Source: Burkholderiales bacterium
GTDB taxonomy: Bacteria > Pseudomonadota > Gammaproteobacteria > Burkholderiales > Casimicrobiaceae
DNA length: 64,000 bases
Assembly (NCBI GenBank): GCA_020851235.1
Contig: JADZDD010000013.1
Location: 1 to 64,000 of the forward strand
Reading direction: 5' to 3'
Both the position numbers and the translations under genes were made by a program. Positions 28,769 to 37,489 of the stretch are shown one piece after another. Within the stretch, counting starts at the first letter, position 1. The number at the start of each line of letters is the position of its first letter. The notes beneath the pieces were generated by a model. It worked only from the letters and a program-made list of their open reading frames with translations, was not told where the DNA came from and did not search any database.

Positions 28769-29677
28769 TCAATCGATCGCGGTTGGTTCCGCCGCGACGG
28801 TCAGCGCGCGCCGCCGCTCGCGCCACGTGAGCAGGAGCCCGCTCCCGGCGATGAGCGCCATGCCAGAGAAAGTCAGCGCGTCGGGCAGGTCGCCGAACAC
28901 GAGCCACCCCAGCATCGTAGCGAAAACGAGGTGCACGTAGGTGAAAGGCGTCAACCCCGACGCCGGCGCCCGCTGGAACGCGAGGATGAGGAAGAAGTGA
29001 CCTGCCGTGCCGACGAGGCCGATCGCGACCATGAGCACGACGTCGATCCACGTGACGTCGACGCGGGAGCCGAACCACGGCCACACGAGCGTCATGATGC
29101 CGACCCCGACGAGCGCGGGATAGAAGAGCGTCACGCGCGGGTCCTCCGCAGCGAGCATCCGCGTGCTGACCTGGTAGGCCGCCGAACAGGCCGCGGCGCA
29201 CAGGATGAGGAGCGAGGCGCCCTGGAAGAGGTCCGCCCCGGGTTGCACGATCATCAGCATGCCGACCAGGCCCGCGACGACGAAGGCGATGCGCGGCCGC
29301 GTCAGCCGCTCGCCGAGGAAGCGGACCGCAAGCACGATGACCAGGGTCGGCGTGAGATAGCTCAGTGCCGTCGCGTTGGCAAGTGGCATGTACGCCAACC
29401 CCGCCATGAAGAAGAGCGATGCCGCGGTGAGCAGCACGCCCCGGATGAGTTGCATGCGCAACTGCCGCGTGTGCACCATGCGCACGCCCATGCTCGGCGC
29501 GAGCCAGATGAGCATCGCGAGCACCTGCGTGCCCCATCGCGCCCACACGAGGAGCGGGATCGGCTGGCGGGCGGCAAGCCACTTCACGATCGTATCGGTC
29601 GTGGCAAAGCAGGCCACGGCACCGACGATCATGAGGATCGCCGACGACGGCACGCGAGCGACCGCGCGCGGCCTCAT
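28769..29677 (-). CDS. EamA-family (DMT) transporter
   Basis: An inner-membrane drug/metabolite exporter of 302 residues with ten predicted helices in two EamA repeats (SSAILMIVGAVACFATTDTIVKW in repeat one, FQRAPASGLTPFTYVHLVFATMLGW near the end). I use the ATG at 29677 because earlier in-frame codons encode a basic, poorly conserved stretch; this start is not certain. The substrate is unknown. It is first in a likely operon with the dehydrogenase, epimerase and hisN genes. A TAGAAT -10-like site on the minus strand (29824-29819) lies about 140 bases upstream. Confidence 0.83.
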   Translation of the reverse strand: MRPRAVARVPSSAILMIVGAVACFATTDTIVKWLAARQPIPLLVWARWGTQVLAMLIWLAPSMGVRMVHTRQLRMQLIRGVLLTAASLFFMAGLAYMPLANATALSYLTPTLVIVLAVRFLGERLTRPRIAFVVAGLVGMLMIVQPGADLFQGASLLILCAAACSAAYQVSTRMLAAEDPRVTLFYPALVGVGIMTLVWPWFGSRVDVTWIDVVLMVAIGLVGTAGHFFLILAFQRAPASGLTPFTYVHLVFATMLGWLVFGDLPDALTFSGMALIAGSGLLLTWRERRRALTVAAEPTAID

Positions 29678-30096
29678 GCGACGGAGGGCGCAAGCCGCAC
29701 CCCGAACCCGATGCAAGGAATGCGTGCGCACCGCGCCAGGCGGTGCTCGGCAGGGACGTTCAAGGCGGGATTACGGCAAGGTGGATGAGCGGCCGGGCAC
29801 GCGCCCGCCCAAGGCGCCATTCTACTGTAGCCGCAGGCGCCGATCGGGCGCGTTGGCGCAGGGGCCCGGGCGTGCCGTTGCGCGCGACGCGCGCCGCGCG
29901 CCGCGGCGCTACAATCGCTCACCCGCGACCGCGAAGAGCGGCGACACGGGGTCACGCATCACCTCGAGGTTCCTGCCATGTCGCGACGAGAGTCCTGTTC
30001 TTCCCAACGTGCCGGGCAGCCGCGGCGGCCTGCTTCACGCAGCCGCGGCTTCGCGCGTGACGCGGCCTTCCGGGCCGCCTGCGACGGCGTGACACC
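29678..30096. other. Divergent non-coding region with structured leader upstream of the LarA-family gene
   Basis: This 419-base region has no supported gene. It holds a minus-strand TAGAAT (29824-29819), a plus-strand TACAAT -10 in GGCGCTACAATCG (29908-29913), an 11-bp direct repeat GCAGCCGCGGC (30016-30026 and 30039-30049) able to fold back, and a GCGGCC-TTCCG-GGCCGC hairpin (30062-30078) just before the LarA-family start codon. Confidence 0.5.
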
Positions 30097-31362
30097 ATGG
30101 GCATGATCGGCACCGGCCACGTCGACCGCTACCTCAGCGCCGACGAGGTGCGTGACATCGTCGCCGCCGCCATCGATGCGCTCGCCCCCGACGGCAAGCG
30201 CTTCCTCTTCATCATTCCCGACGGCACGCGCACGATGCCGATGCCGCAGATGGCCTCGCTCGTGCGCGATGCCTTGCGCGGGCGTGCCACGGCGGTGGAC
30301 TTCCTGATCGCGCTCGGCACGCACCAGCCGATGACCGACGCGGCGCTCTCGGCGCACCTTGGCTTCACCGTCGTCGACGGCCAGGAAGCCGGTGTCAGCG
30401 GCGGCTCGCGCGTGTTCAATCACGAGTGGCACGACCCGGCGATGTTCCGCACGATCGGGACGATCCCCGCATCGGAGATTCGCGCGCTGTCCGGAGGCCG
30501 CCTCGACGAGGACGTCCCCGTCGCGCTCAACCGGCGCATCTTCGATTACGACCAGCTCGTCATTCTCGGCCCGGTCTTTCCGCACGAGGTGGTCGGCTTC
30601 TCGGGCGGCAACAAGTATTTCTTTCCCGGCATCGCCGGCGCCGACGTCATCAACTTCACGCACTGGCTCGGTGCGCTCATCACCAACTACGAGGTGATCG
30701 GCTCCGGGTACACGGCGGTGCGTGCGGTGATCGATCGCGCCGCATCTCTCGTGACGGTGCCCACCGCGTGCTTTGCGCTGGTCGTCACCAAGGACGGGAT
30801 CGGCGGCCTGTACTGCGACGACGCGAGGGCCGCGTGGGAACACGCCGCCGTGCTCTCGTCGCAGCGACACATCGTGTGGCTCGACCAGCCGCTGCGCACC
30901 GTGATCTCGGTGATGCCCACGATGTACGCCGACGTCTGGACGGCCGGCAAGGGCATGTACAAGGTCGAGCCCGCGGTGGCCGACGGCGGCGAGGTCATCA
31001 TCTACGCGCCGCACATCCGCGACGTGAGCGTCACCCACGGCAAGATCATCGAAGAGGTGGGCTACCACTGTCGTGACTATTTCACCGCGCAGCCGGAGCG
31101 CTTTGCCGGATACCCGGGCGGCGTCCTCGCGCATTCGACGCACGTCAAGGGCCTCGGCACGTACGATGCGCGCACCGGCGTCGAAACGCCGCGGGTGACC
31201 GTCACGCTCGCCACCGGCATTTCCGAGGCGAGGTGCCGCCGGATCAATCTGGGCTATCGCGATCCGGCGTCGATCGATCTGGCCGCCTGGCAGGGTCGCG
31301 AGCGCGAAGGCATCCTCGTCATCCCGCGTGCCGGCGAGATGCTCTACCGGCTGCGACGCTAG
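30097..31362 (+). CDS. LarA-family (DUF2088) nickel-pincer racemase/epimerase
   Basis: A 421-residue relative of lactate racemase LarA, which uses a nickel pincer nucleotide covalently held by Lys. Here Lys173 (SGGNKYFFPGI) and His189 (INFTHW) keep the 16-residue spacing of LarA Lys184/His200, and His163 keeps the 10-residue spacing to the Lys. PDGTRTMPMP near residue 41 matches the LarA D-x-x-R loop. The substrate may be a 2-hydroxyacid or related compound rather than lactate. No larB, larC or larE cofactor genes are nearby. The ATG at 30097 lies behind a structured leader. Confidence 0.85.
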   Translation: MGMIGTGHVDRYLSADEVRDIVAAAIDALAPDGKRFLFIIPDGTRTMPMPQMASLVRDALRGRATAVDFLIALGTHQPMTDAALSAHLGFTVVDGQEAGVSGGSRVFNHEWHDPAMFRTIGTIPASEIRALSGGRLDEDVPVALNRRIFDYDQLVILGPVFPHEVVGFSGGNKYFFPGIAGADVINFTHWLGALITNYEVIGSGYTAVRAVIDRAASLVTVPTACFALVVTKDGIGGLYCDDARAAWEHAAVLSSQRHIVWLDQPLRTVISVMPTMYADVWTAGKGMYKVEPAVADGGEVIIYAPHIRDVSVTHGKIIEEVGYHCRDYFTAQPERFAGYPGGVLAHSTHVKGLGTYDARTGVETPRVTVTLATGISEARCRRINLGYRDPASIDLAAWQGREREGILVIPRAGEMLYRLRR

Positions 31363-31458
31363 CAGCGCCGTCGTCGCGCACGGCACCCTTCTGCCCGCCC
31401 TTGCCACGCCGGCAGCGGACGGGCACCGCACCCCACGTCACGCCCCGCACCCAACGCC

Positions 31459-31674
31459 ATGCCCATCTACGAATACACCTGCAACGCCTGCGGCCACGAG
31501 TTCGAGACGCTCGTGCGCACCGGAAGCGTCCCCGACTGCCCGACCTGCCATGCCACCGATCTCGTCAAGAAGCTCTCGGTCTTCGCGAGCCCGACGCCGG
31601 ATGCGGCACCTGCCGTGGCGCCGTGCGGCGCCTGCGGCAATCCAGGCGGACCCGGGTCGTGCGCGTTCGAGTGA
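31459..31674 (+). CDS. FmdB-family zinc ribbon protein
   Basis: A 71-residue protein with the FmdB/zinc-ribbon start MPIYEYTCNACGHEFE and a second CxxC pair (CPTC), then a short Ala/Pro linker and a Cys-containing tail (CGACGNPGGPGSC). These small proteins are widespread; the role is unclear and the regulatory label in databases is weakly supported. It lies 96 bases after the LarA-family gene. Confidence 0.88.
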   Translation: MPIYEYTCNACGHEFETLVRTGSVPDCPTCHATDLVKKLSVFASPTPDAAPAVAPCGACGNPGGPGSCAFE

Positions 31675-31759
31675 CCGGGCGCCGCATCGGCAACGCGCGC
31701 CGCGTACCGCAGCACGTTGCCGATCGCCTTCGATGGCTCGCGGATTGCGCCGCGCGCGC

Positions 31760-32782
31760 CTAGAAGGCGAGCACCACGCGACCGTCGATCGTGCCCGCCT
31801 TCATGCGATCGAAGATCGCATTGATGTTGTCGAGCCGATCGGTCGTGAACTGTGCCTTGACCAGACCGTCTCCGGCGAAGGCGAGCGATTCGATGAGGTC
31901 GGCGCGCGTGCCGACGATCGAGCCGCGCACGGTCTTCGCATTGAGCACGACGTCGAAGATCGGTAGCGGAAAGTCGCCCGGCGGCAATCCCACGAGCGAC
32001 ATCGTCCCGCGCTTGTGCAGCATGCCCAGCCCCTGCGCGAATGCCGAGCGCGAGACGGCGGTCACCAGCACGCCGTGCGCGCCGCCGACCGCTTTCTGGA
32101 TCTCGACCACCGGATCCTGCTTCGAGGCATCGACCACGATCTCGGCGCCGAACCGGCGCGCCAGCGCGAGCTTGTCGTCGGCGACGTCGACGGCGATGAC
32201 GTGGAAGCCCATCGCCCGCGCGTACTGCACCGCCATGTGACCGAGGCCGCCGATGCCCGAGATCGCCACCCAATCACCCGGCTTGCAATCGAGCACCTTG
32301 AGTCCCTTGTAAACCGTCACGCCGGCGCACAGCACCGGCGCCGCTTCGGCAAAACCCAAGGCATCGGGCAGCCGGCCGACGTAACCGGGGTCGGCCAGCA
32401 CGTACTCGGCGTAGCCGCCGTTGACGCTGTAGCCGGTGCGCTCCTGCGTGTCGCATAGCGTCTCCCAGCCGGTGATGCAGTATTCGCAATGCCCGCAGGC
32501 GGTGTGCAGCCAGGGCACGCCGACGCGATCGCCCTCCTTGATGAATTTCACGCCGCGGCCGACGCGGGCGACGTGGCCCACGCCCTCGTGACCCGGAATG
32601 AACGGCAGCGAAGGCTTGACCGGCCAGTCGCCATTGGCGGCGTGCAGATCGGTGTGGCACACGCCCGATGCCGCGACCTTCACCAGCACCCGACCCTCGG
32701 GAACGGCAGGAATCGATACCTCCTCCACCACCAGTGGCTTGCCGAATTCGTGGACGACGGCGGCTTTCATCTTTTCGGTCAT
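31760..32782 (-). CDS. Zinc-dependent alcohol dehydrogenase (AdhP type)
   Basis: A medium-chain NAD-dependent alcohol dehydrogenase of 340 residues. The catalytic zinc site is GVCHTDLHAANGDW with GHEGVG; the structural zinc loop is CGHCEYCITGWETLC; the Rossmann motif is GIGGLGHMAVQYA. It oxidises primary alcohols such as ethanol, or runs in reverse. The start at 32782 gives MTEKMKAAV; the ATG at 32770 is also possible. It is a single gene, divergent from the amino-acid ABC transporter. Confidence 0.92.
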   Translation of the reverse strand: MTEKMKAAVVHEFGKPLVVEEVSIPAVPEGRVLVKVAASGVCHTDLHAANGDWPVKPSLPFIPGHEGVGHVARVGRGVKFIKEGDRVGVPWLHTACGHCEYCITGWETLCDTQERTGYSVNGGYAEYVLADPGYVGRLPDALGFAEAAPVLCAGVTVYKGLKVLDCKPGDWVAISGIGGLGHMAVQYARAMGFHVIAVDVADDKLALARRFGAEIVVDASKQDPVVEIQKAVGGAHGVLVTAVSRSAFAQGLGMLHKRGTMSLVGLPPGDFPLPIFDVVLNAKTVRGSIVGTRADLIESLAFAGDGLVKAQFTTDRLDNINAIFDRMKAGTIDGRVVLAF

Positions 32783-32884
32783 GGGAAGGCTCCTGTGCGA
32801 TCGATGGACAGTCGTTTCGAGCAACTTCGCACCTTCATGTCTGCTGTATATTGACTTGCGTCACAGACCCTCGAAGAGGACCGC

Positions 32885-33787
32885 ATGTCGATCAAGTCCA
32901 TTGCGAAATCCACCATGGTGGCCCTGGCGATCGTGACCGGTGGGTCGGTTTTCGCACAGGGCACGCCCATCGATGCCGCGGCGTTCGACGCGCTGGTGGC
33001 GCGGGGCCCCGTCGCCGACGCGGTGACGATCGCATCGAGCACCTGGGCGAGCAAGATCAAGGAGGCCGGCACGCTGCGCCTCGGCGGCACGCAAACCTCG
33101 AATCTCTTCTCGCTGCGCAACGAGAAGGACGGCAGGATCCGCGGCTTCGACGCAGGCCTTGCCCAACTCATCACGCGCTACATCCTGGGCGATGGGACCA
33201 AGTACCAGTTCACGCAGGTGACCTCGTCCACCCGCGAGCAGGTGCTCATCAACGATCAGGTGGACATGGTGCTCGCCACCTACTCCATCACCCCCGCCCG
33301 CGCCGAGAAGATCTCGTTTGCCGGCCCTTACTACACCTCGCAGGCTGGCGTGCTCGTCAAGGCGAACAACCAGACGATCCAGTCGTACAACGATCTGGCC
33401 GGCAAGAAGGTCGCCACGCAGGCGGGCTCGACGGGGCCCGCGATCCTGGCGCAGTACGCGCCCAAGGCGGTCGTGCAGGAGTTCCAGACGCATCAGGAAG
33501 CGCTCGACGCGCTGCGCCAGGGACGCGTGGACGCCTACGTGACCGATTACACGCTGCTGCTCAACGCGTTGAGCCTCGGCACCGGCGACACGCGGCTGGC
33601 GGGTACGCCCTTCGGTGCGCAGGACCCCTACGGCGTCGGGCTGCCCAAGGGCTCGGACGGTGTGCCCTTCATCAACGCTTTTCTCAAGAAGATCGAAGCC
33701 GACGGCACCTGGGCAAAACTCTGGACCGTTGCCATCGGACAGCGTACCGGCAGCACTGCCGTGCCGACGCCGCCTGCCATTCCGTAA
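32885..33787 (+). CDS. Amino-acid ABC transporter substrate-binding protein
   Basis: A periplasmic family-3 solute-binding protein of 300 residues with a signal peptide ending near VFAQG (residue 24). Typical features are GTLRLGGTQTSNLF, GFDAGLAQLITRYI, DMVLATYSITPARAEKISFAGPYY and GSTGPAIL. It is closest in style to glutamate/aspartate binders (GluB/GltI). The ATG at 32885 has GAGG about eight bases upstream. The first permease gene begins three bases after the stop. The importer ATPase is missing from the locus. Confidence 0.9.
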   Translation: MSIKSIAKSTMVALAIVTGGSVFAQGTPIDAAAFDALVARGPVADAVTIASSTWASKIKEAGTLRLGGTQTSNLFSLRNEKDGRIRGFDAGLAQLITRYILGDGTKYQFTQVTSSTREQVLINDQVDMVLATYSITPARAEKISFAGPYYTSQAGVLVKANNQTIQSYNDLAGKKVATQAGSTGPAILAQYAPKAVVQEFQTHQEALDALRQGRVDAYVTDYTLLLNALSLGTGDTRLAGTPFGAQDPYGVGLPKGSDGVPFINAFLKKIEADGTWAKLWTVAIGQRTGSTAVPTPPAIP

Positions 33788-33790
33788 GCG

Positions 33791-34453
33791 ATGGGCGAAG
33801 TTTCCAGGCTCCTGGTCGACTACGGGCCTGCCTTCGGGCAGGCCCTTTTTCTGACCTGGAAGCTCACGGTCATGTCGTTCGTGGCCGGCGTCCTGCTGGG
33901 TATGGCCGTGACGGTGCTTCGGCTCCTCCCGGTGCCGCCGCTGCGCTTCGTCCTGACCGGCTACGTCGAGATCTTCCGCAACATTCCCGGCGTCGTGCTG
34001 CTGATCTTCATCGTGTTTGCGCTGCCCGATCTCGACGTCGTGATCGACTACGAGCCCAGCGTGATCCTGACCTTGTCGCTGGTCTGCTCCGCCTTCACGG
34101 CGGACTACCTGCGCACCGGCATCAACACCATCCCCGGTGGCCAGATCGAAGCCGCACTGAGCCTGGGCATGCGGCCGATGCGCATCATCTCGGCGGTGGT
34201 GCTGCCGCAGGCGTGGCGCGCGGTGGTGCAGCCGATGACCTCGCTGCTCATTGCGCTGATGCTGTCGACGTCGTTGGCGTCGCAGGTGCCGTTTCCGGGC
34301 CGGGAGCTCACCGCGCTCGTGTCCAAGGTCGCCACCGATTCCGCCGCCGGCATGCCCGCGTTCGCGGTGGCCGCCGCGTTGTACGTGGCGACCGGGTTGC
34401 TCATCGCCTGGGCGGGCGCCACCCTGGAACGGAAGGTGCGGATACTGCGATGA
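33791..34453 (+). CDS. Amino-acid ABC transporter permease, first subunit
   Basis: An inner-membrane His/Glu/Gln-type permease of 220 residues with about five helices. The ABC-interaction loop reads EAALSLGMRPMRIISAVVLPQAWR, and EIFRNIPGVVLLIF is the usual family segment. It is coupled to the second permease by ATGA overlap. A textbook intrinsic terminator (33824-33850) lies inside codons 12-20 of this gene, which may keep permease expression below that of the binding protein. Confidence 0.9.
   Translation: MGEVSRLLVDYGPAFGQALFLTWKLTVMSFVAGVLLGMAVTVLRLLPVPPLRFVLTGYVEIFRNIPGVVLLIFIVFALPDLDVVIDYEPSVILTLSLVCSAFTADYLRTGINTIPGGQIEAALSLGMRPMRIISAVVLPQAWRAVVQPMTSLLIALMLSTSLASQVPFPGRELTALVSKVATDSAAGMPAFAVAAALYVATGLLIAWAGATLERKVRILR
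33824..33850 (+). terminator. Canonical intrinsic terminator inside the permease coding region
   Basis: GGGCCTGCC (33824-33832), a TTCG tetraloop, GGCAGGCCC (33837-33845) and TTTTT (33846-33850): a perfect 9-bp GC-rich stem directly followed by five Ts. It begins 34 bases into the permease gene and 37 bases after the binding-protein stop codon. It is a strong candidate for partial termination or attenuation. Confidence 0.8.
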
Positions 34454-35250
34454 GCCGGCCTCTGGACGACGTTCTATTCGGTGCTCCGAGCCCCCAGGCG
34501 CAGGTCGCCATGCGCGTCGCCAGCGCAAGCGCAGCGATCGTGTTGCTCCTGCTGGCTGCGGGTGTCGGGTTCCGGTTCCATGCTGCAGGACAACTCGACG
34601 CTCGATTCTGGGAATTCTTCGCCTGGCCGACGACCTGGTCCTTCCTGGGCAGGGGTCTGCTCGGCACCCTGACATCGGCAGCGATGGCCGCCGTCATCGC
34701 GCTCACCCTCGGGCTGGTGCTGCTGGCGGGACGCCTGACGCGGCTGCGGCTCGTGCGTTGGCCGAGCATCGCGACCATCGAGTTCCTGCGCGGCACGCCG
34801 ACACTGCTGCTCATCTACGTGTGTTTCCTGGTGCTGCCGCCGGCCGGGATCAAGCTCTCCACCTACTGGATGTTGACGTTGCCCGTGAGCCTCAGCACCG
34901 CCGCCGTGGTGGCCGAGGTCTATCGCGCGGGCGTGCTCGCTGTTCCGCGCGGCCAGGCTGCCGCGGCGCGAAGCCTGGGGCTCACCGAAGTCCAGGTTTT
35001 CTTCCTCGTCGTCTTCCCGCAGGCCGTTCGCTACATCGTCCCGGCACTGGTCGCGCAACTGGTCATCGTGGTCAAGGACACCACCTTCGGCTACGTCGTC
35101 ACCTACGGTGAACTCATGGAGAACGCCAAGGTGCTCATCGCCAACTACCACGCGCTGGTGCCCGTGTACCTCGTCGTGGCGGTGCTTTACTGCCTCGTGA
35201 ACTACGCGATATCGAGCGCGAGCAGGCGGCTCGGTCGGCCGATGCACTGA
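34450..35250 (+). CDS. Amino-acid ABC transporter permease, second subunit
   Basis: A 266-residue permease that begins in an ATGA overlap with the first subunit. It has an N-terminal helix (ASAAIVLLLLAAGVGF), then the family-3 core with ATIEFLRGTPTLLLIYV and ARSLGLTEVQVFFLVVFPQAVRYIVPAL, and DTTFGYVVTYGEL. It should form a heteromeric channel with the previous gene. The operon ends here without an ATP-binding gene; the next element is a tRNA on the opposite strand. The ATPase must come from elsewhere. Confidence 0.9.
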   Translation: MSRPLDDVLFGAPSPQAQVAMRVASASAAIVLLLLAAGVGFRFHAAGQLDARFWEFFAWPTTWSFLGRGLLGTLTSAAMAAVIALTLGLVLLAGRLTRLRLVRWPSIATIEFLRGTPTLLLIYVCFLVLPPAGIKLSTYWMLTLPVSLSTAAVVAEVYRAGVLAVPRGQAAAARSLGLTEVQVFFLVVFPQAVRYIVPALVAQLVIVVKDTTFGYVVTYGELMENAKVLIANYHALVPVYLVVAVLYCLVNYAISSASRRLGRPMH

Positions 35251-35357
35251 CGGGGGTTCCTGGCCGACCGGGATGCATGTCGCGCACCTCGATCGACGCC
35301 CGTCCAAAAGTCTGCCGGGCATCCATCGAATTTCCTGGACGCCCATCGAAGTTCGGC

Positions 35358-35431
35358 TGGAGCGGGTGAAGGGAATCGAACCCTCGTCGTAAGCTTGGGA
35401 AGCTTCTGCTCTGCCATTGAGCTACACCCGC
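35358..35431 (-). tRNA. tRNA-Gly (anticodon CCC)
   Basis: Read on the minus strand, the 74 bases begin GCGGGTGTAGCTCAATGG and end CACCCGCTCCA with an encoded CCA. Acceptor stem GCGGGTG/CACCCGC, D-arm with GAGC, anticodon loop TTCCCAA (CCC), a 4-base variable loop and T-arm GAGGG-TTCGATT-CCCTT all fit, and the anticodon arm matches E. coli glyU. A G-A mismatch closes the top of the anticodon stem. Confidence 0.95.
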
Positions 35432-35441
35432 GCGAAGCGGC

Positions 35442-35447
35442 ATTCTA
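35442..35447 (-). promoter_or_regulatory. -10 element (TAGAAT) of the tRNA-Gly gene
   Basis: TAGAAT on the minus strand ends about ten bases before the first tRNA base, a normal tRNA promoter distance. No clear -35 is seen. Confidence 0.5.
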
Positions 35448-35486
35448 CTGCACCCCGCGCGCTGCGGCGGCGTCGGGCCGAGGTGC

Positions 35487-35492
35487 TATATT
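35487..35492 (+). promoter_or_regulatory. Extended -10 (TGCTATATT) of the phn transporter operon
   Basis: TG-C-TATATT is an extended -10 with a near-consensus hexamer, about 107 bases before the phnD ATG at 35600. Confidence 0.55.
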
Positions 35493-35599
35493 CCCTGCCC
35501 GCACGGATGGGGTCGAGTCGACCCGACGTGCGGCCGCACGGTCTCGCCACGAGGCCCGTGAGGATGGGGATCCAACGACCAGAACGGGGAGGTTCGTCG

Positions 35600-36643
35600 A
35601 TGTTGCGACATGCGCTGCGCGCCGGCACGGTGGCCGGAGCTTTGCTCGGAATGCTTCTGTACGGTGGTGCGGCGATGGCGCAGGACAACTGCCCCAATCG
35701 CGGCCAGCTCGACGACCAGTACTGCGACGCGAACGGCGACCTCGTCGCCGATACGCCGACCGATCCGGCCAAGCTCAAGGACCCGTCGACGCTCGTCTTC
35801 GCGTATACCCCGGTCGAGGACCCCGCGATCTACGCGAATCTCCTCAAGCCCTTCATCAACCACCTCAACACCTGCATCGGCCGCAAGGTCGTGTACTTCG
35901 CCGTGCAATCGAATACCGCGCAGATCGAGGCGATGCGCTCGGGACGGCTGCACATCGCGGGCTTCTCCACGGGTCCAACCGCCTTCGCCGTCAACATGGC
36001 GGGCGCGGTGCCGTTCGCGGCCGGCGGCTCGGCGGCGGGTCCGCGCGGCTACAAGCTGATCGCGCTCGTCAAGGCGTCGAGCGACTACAAGACCCTCGCC
36101 GACCTCAAGGGCAAGAAGGTCGCACACACTTCGCCGTCGTCGAATTCGGGCAACCTCGCCCCGCGCGTGCTGTTCCCGCCGCTCGGCCTCACCCCGGACA
36201 CCGACTACAAACCGCTCATGTCCGGCGGCCACGACAAGTCGATCCTCGGCGTGAGTCACGGCGACTACGACATGGCAGCGGTCGCCGACGACGTCTTCGA
36301 GCGCATGATCGCGCGCGGCACGGTCAAGCGCGAGGACTTTCGCGTGCTCTACACGAGCGAGGTCTTCCCGACCAACGGCTACGTCCACGCGCACGATCTG
36401 AAGCCCGAGCTCGCGGCGAAGGTGCGCGAATGCTTCTTCAACTACAAGTTCACGCCCGAGGAGCAGAAGGAGTTCAACGGCGAGGATCGCTACGTCCCGA
36501 TCACCTACAAGGAGAAATGGGCCGTGGTCCGCGAAGTTGCCGAGAAGTCGGGGACGCCGTTCAACAAGCGCAGCTACGAGGCCGAGTCCAAGCGCGAAGC
36601 CGACGCGATCGAGCGCAAGAAGGCGCAGCCGCCGAAGAAGTGA
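35600..36643 (+). CDS. phnD: Phosphonate/phosphite ABC transporter substrate-binding protein
   Basis: A periplasmic PhnD-type binding protein of 347 residues. The signal peptide ends near GGAAMAQDN (residue 28). Family segments include LVFAYTPVEDPAIYANLLKP, VVYFAVQSNTAQIEAMRSGRLHIAGFSTGP and KKVAHTSPSSNSGNLAPR, the last lining the phosphonate site. GGGGAGG precedes the ATG at 35600. The ligand could be phosphonate, phosphite or another phosphate ester. It is the first gene of a complete importer, but no C-P lyase, ptxD or other catabolic gene follows. Confidence 0.92.
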   Translation: MLRHALRAGTVAGALLGMLLYGGAAMAQDNCPNRGQLDDQYCDANGDLVADTPTDPAKLKDPSTLVFAYTPVEDPAIYANLLKPFINHLNTCIGRKVVYFAVQSNTAQIEAMRSGRLHIAGFSTGPTAFAVNMAGAVPFAAGGSAAGPRGYKLIALVKASSDYKTLADLKGKKVAHTSPSSNSGNLAPRVLFPPLGLTPDTDYKPLMSGGHDKSILGVSHGDYDMAAVADDVFERMIARGTVKREDFRVLYTSEVFPTNGYVHAHDLKPELAAKVRECFFNYKFTPEEQKEFNGEDRYVPITYKEKWAVVREVAEKSGTPFNKRSYEAESKREADAIERKKAQPPKK

Positions 36644-36706
36644 GACCCTGGGCGGTGATCGGGGTGGGCCTGCCCGGGCGTGGCGGGCCCGACCTCCCCT
36701 GACGGC

Positions 36707-37489
36707 ATGACTCCCACGGAGCCCGCAAGCGACTCGGCGTTGACGATTCGCCACCTCGTCAAGGAGTACCGGCGTGGCGCGCCGGTGCTCAAGGACGTGA
36801 GCCTGACGTTCGCGTCCTCGGGGGTCACCGCGATCATCGGCCCGTCGGGCACGGGCAAGTCGACGCTCATCCGCTGCATCAATCGCCTGGTCGAGCCGAC
36901 CGCAGGCGAGATCTGGTTCGAAGGCGAGAACCTCGCCGCACTGCCGCCCGCGCGCCTGCGCCGGGTACGGCGCCGGATCGGCATGGTCTTCCAGGAGTAC
37001 AACCTCGTCGAGCGTCTGTCGGTGATCGAGAACATCCTCACCGGACGCCTGGGCTACGTTGCCTTCTGGCGCGTGTGGCTGCGCCGGTTTCCGGCCGAGG
37101 ACATCGCGCGTGCCTTCGCGCTGCTCGACGCGGTCGGACTCGGCAGCGACTTCGCGACCCGGCGCGCCGACCAGCTCTCCGGCGGACAGCGACAGCGCGT
37201 CGGCATCGCCCGCGCGCTCATGCAACAACCGCGACTCCTGCTCGCCGACGAGCCGACGTCGTCGCTCGATCCGCGCACGTCGGTGGAGATCATGGATCTC
37301 CTGCGCGCGCTCGCCGAGCGCGAGCGCATCCCGATCGTGATCAACATCCACAACGTCGAACTCGCGCGCCGATGCGCGAGCCGGATCATCGGCATGGCGC
37401 AAGGCTCCATCGTCTTCGACGGTGCGCCGGAGGCTCTCGACGACGATCGTCTGGCGACGATCTACGGCGGCGAAGGATGGCTGCAGTGA
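36707..37489 (+). CDS. phnC: Phosphonate/phosphite ABC transporter ATP-binding protein
   Basis: Cytoplasmic ABC ATPase of 260 residues with Walker [10 protein letters not shown] near residue 45, Q-loop [12 protein letters not shown], signature LSGGQRQR and Walker [14 protein letters not shown], then the switch His in INIHNVELA. The VFQEYNLV and [14 protein letters not shown] segments are typical for PhnC. An in-frame ATG at 36680 would add nine residues; the one at 36707 is preferred because it fits family length. It overlaps phnE1 by 13 bases. Confidence 0.93.
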   Translation: MTPTEPASDSALTIRHLVKEYRRGAPVLKDVSLTFASSGVTAIIGPSGTGKSTLIRCINRLVEPTAGEIWFEGENLAALPPARLRRVRRRIGMVFQEYNLVERLSVIENILTGRLGYVAFWRVWLRRFPAEDIARAFALLDAVGLGSDFATRRADQLSGGQRQRVGIARALMQQPRLLLADEPTSSLDPRTSVEIMDLLRALAERERIPIVINIHNVELARRCASRIIGMAQGSIVFDGAPEALDDDRLATIYGGEGWLQ

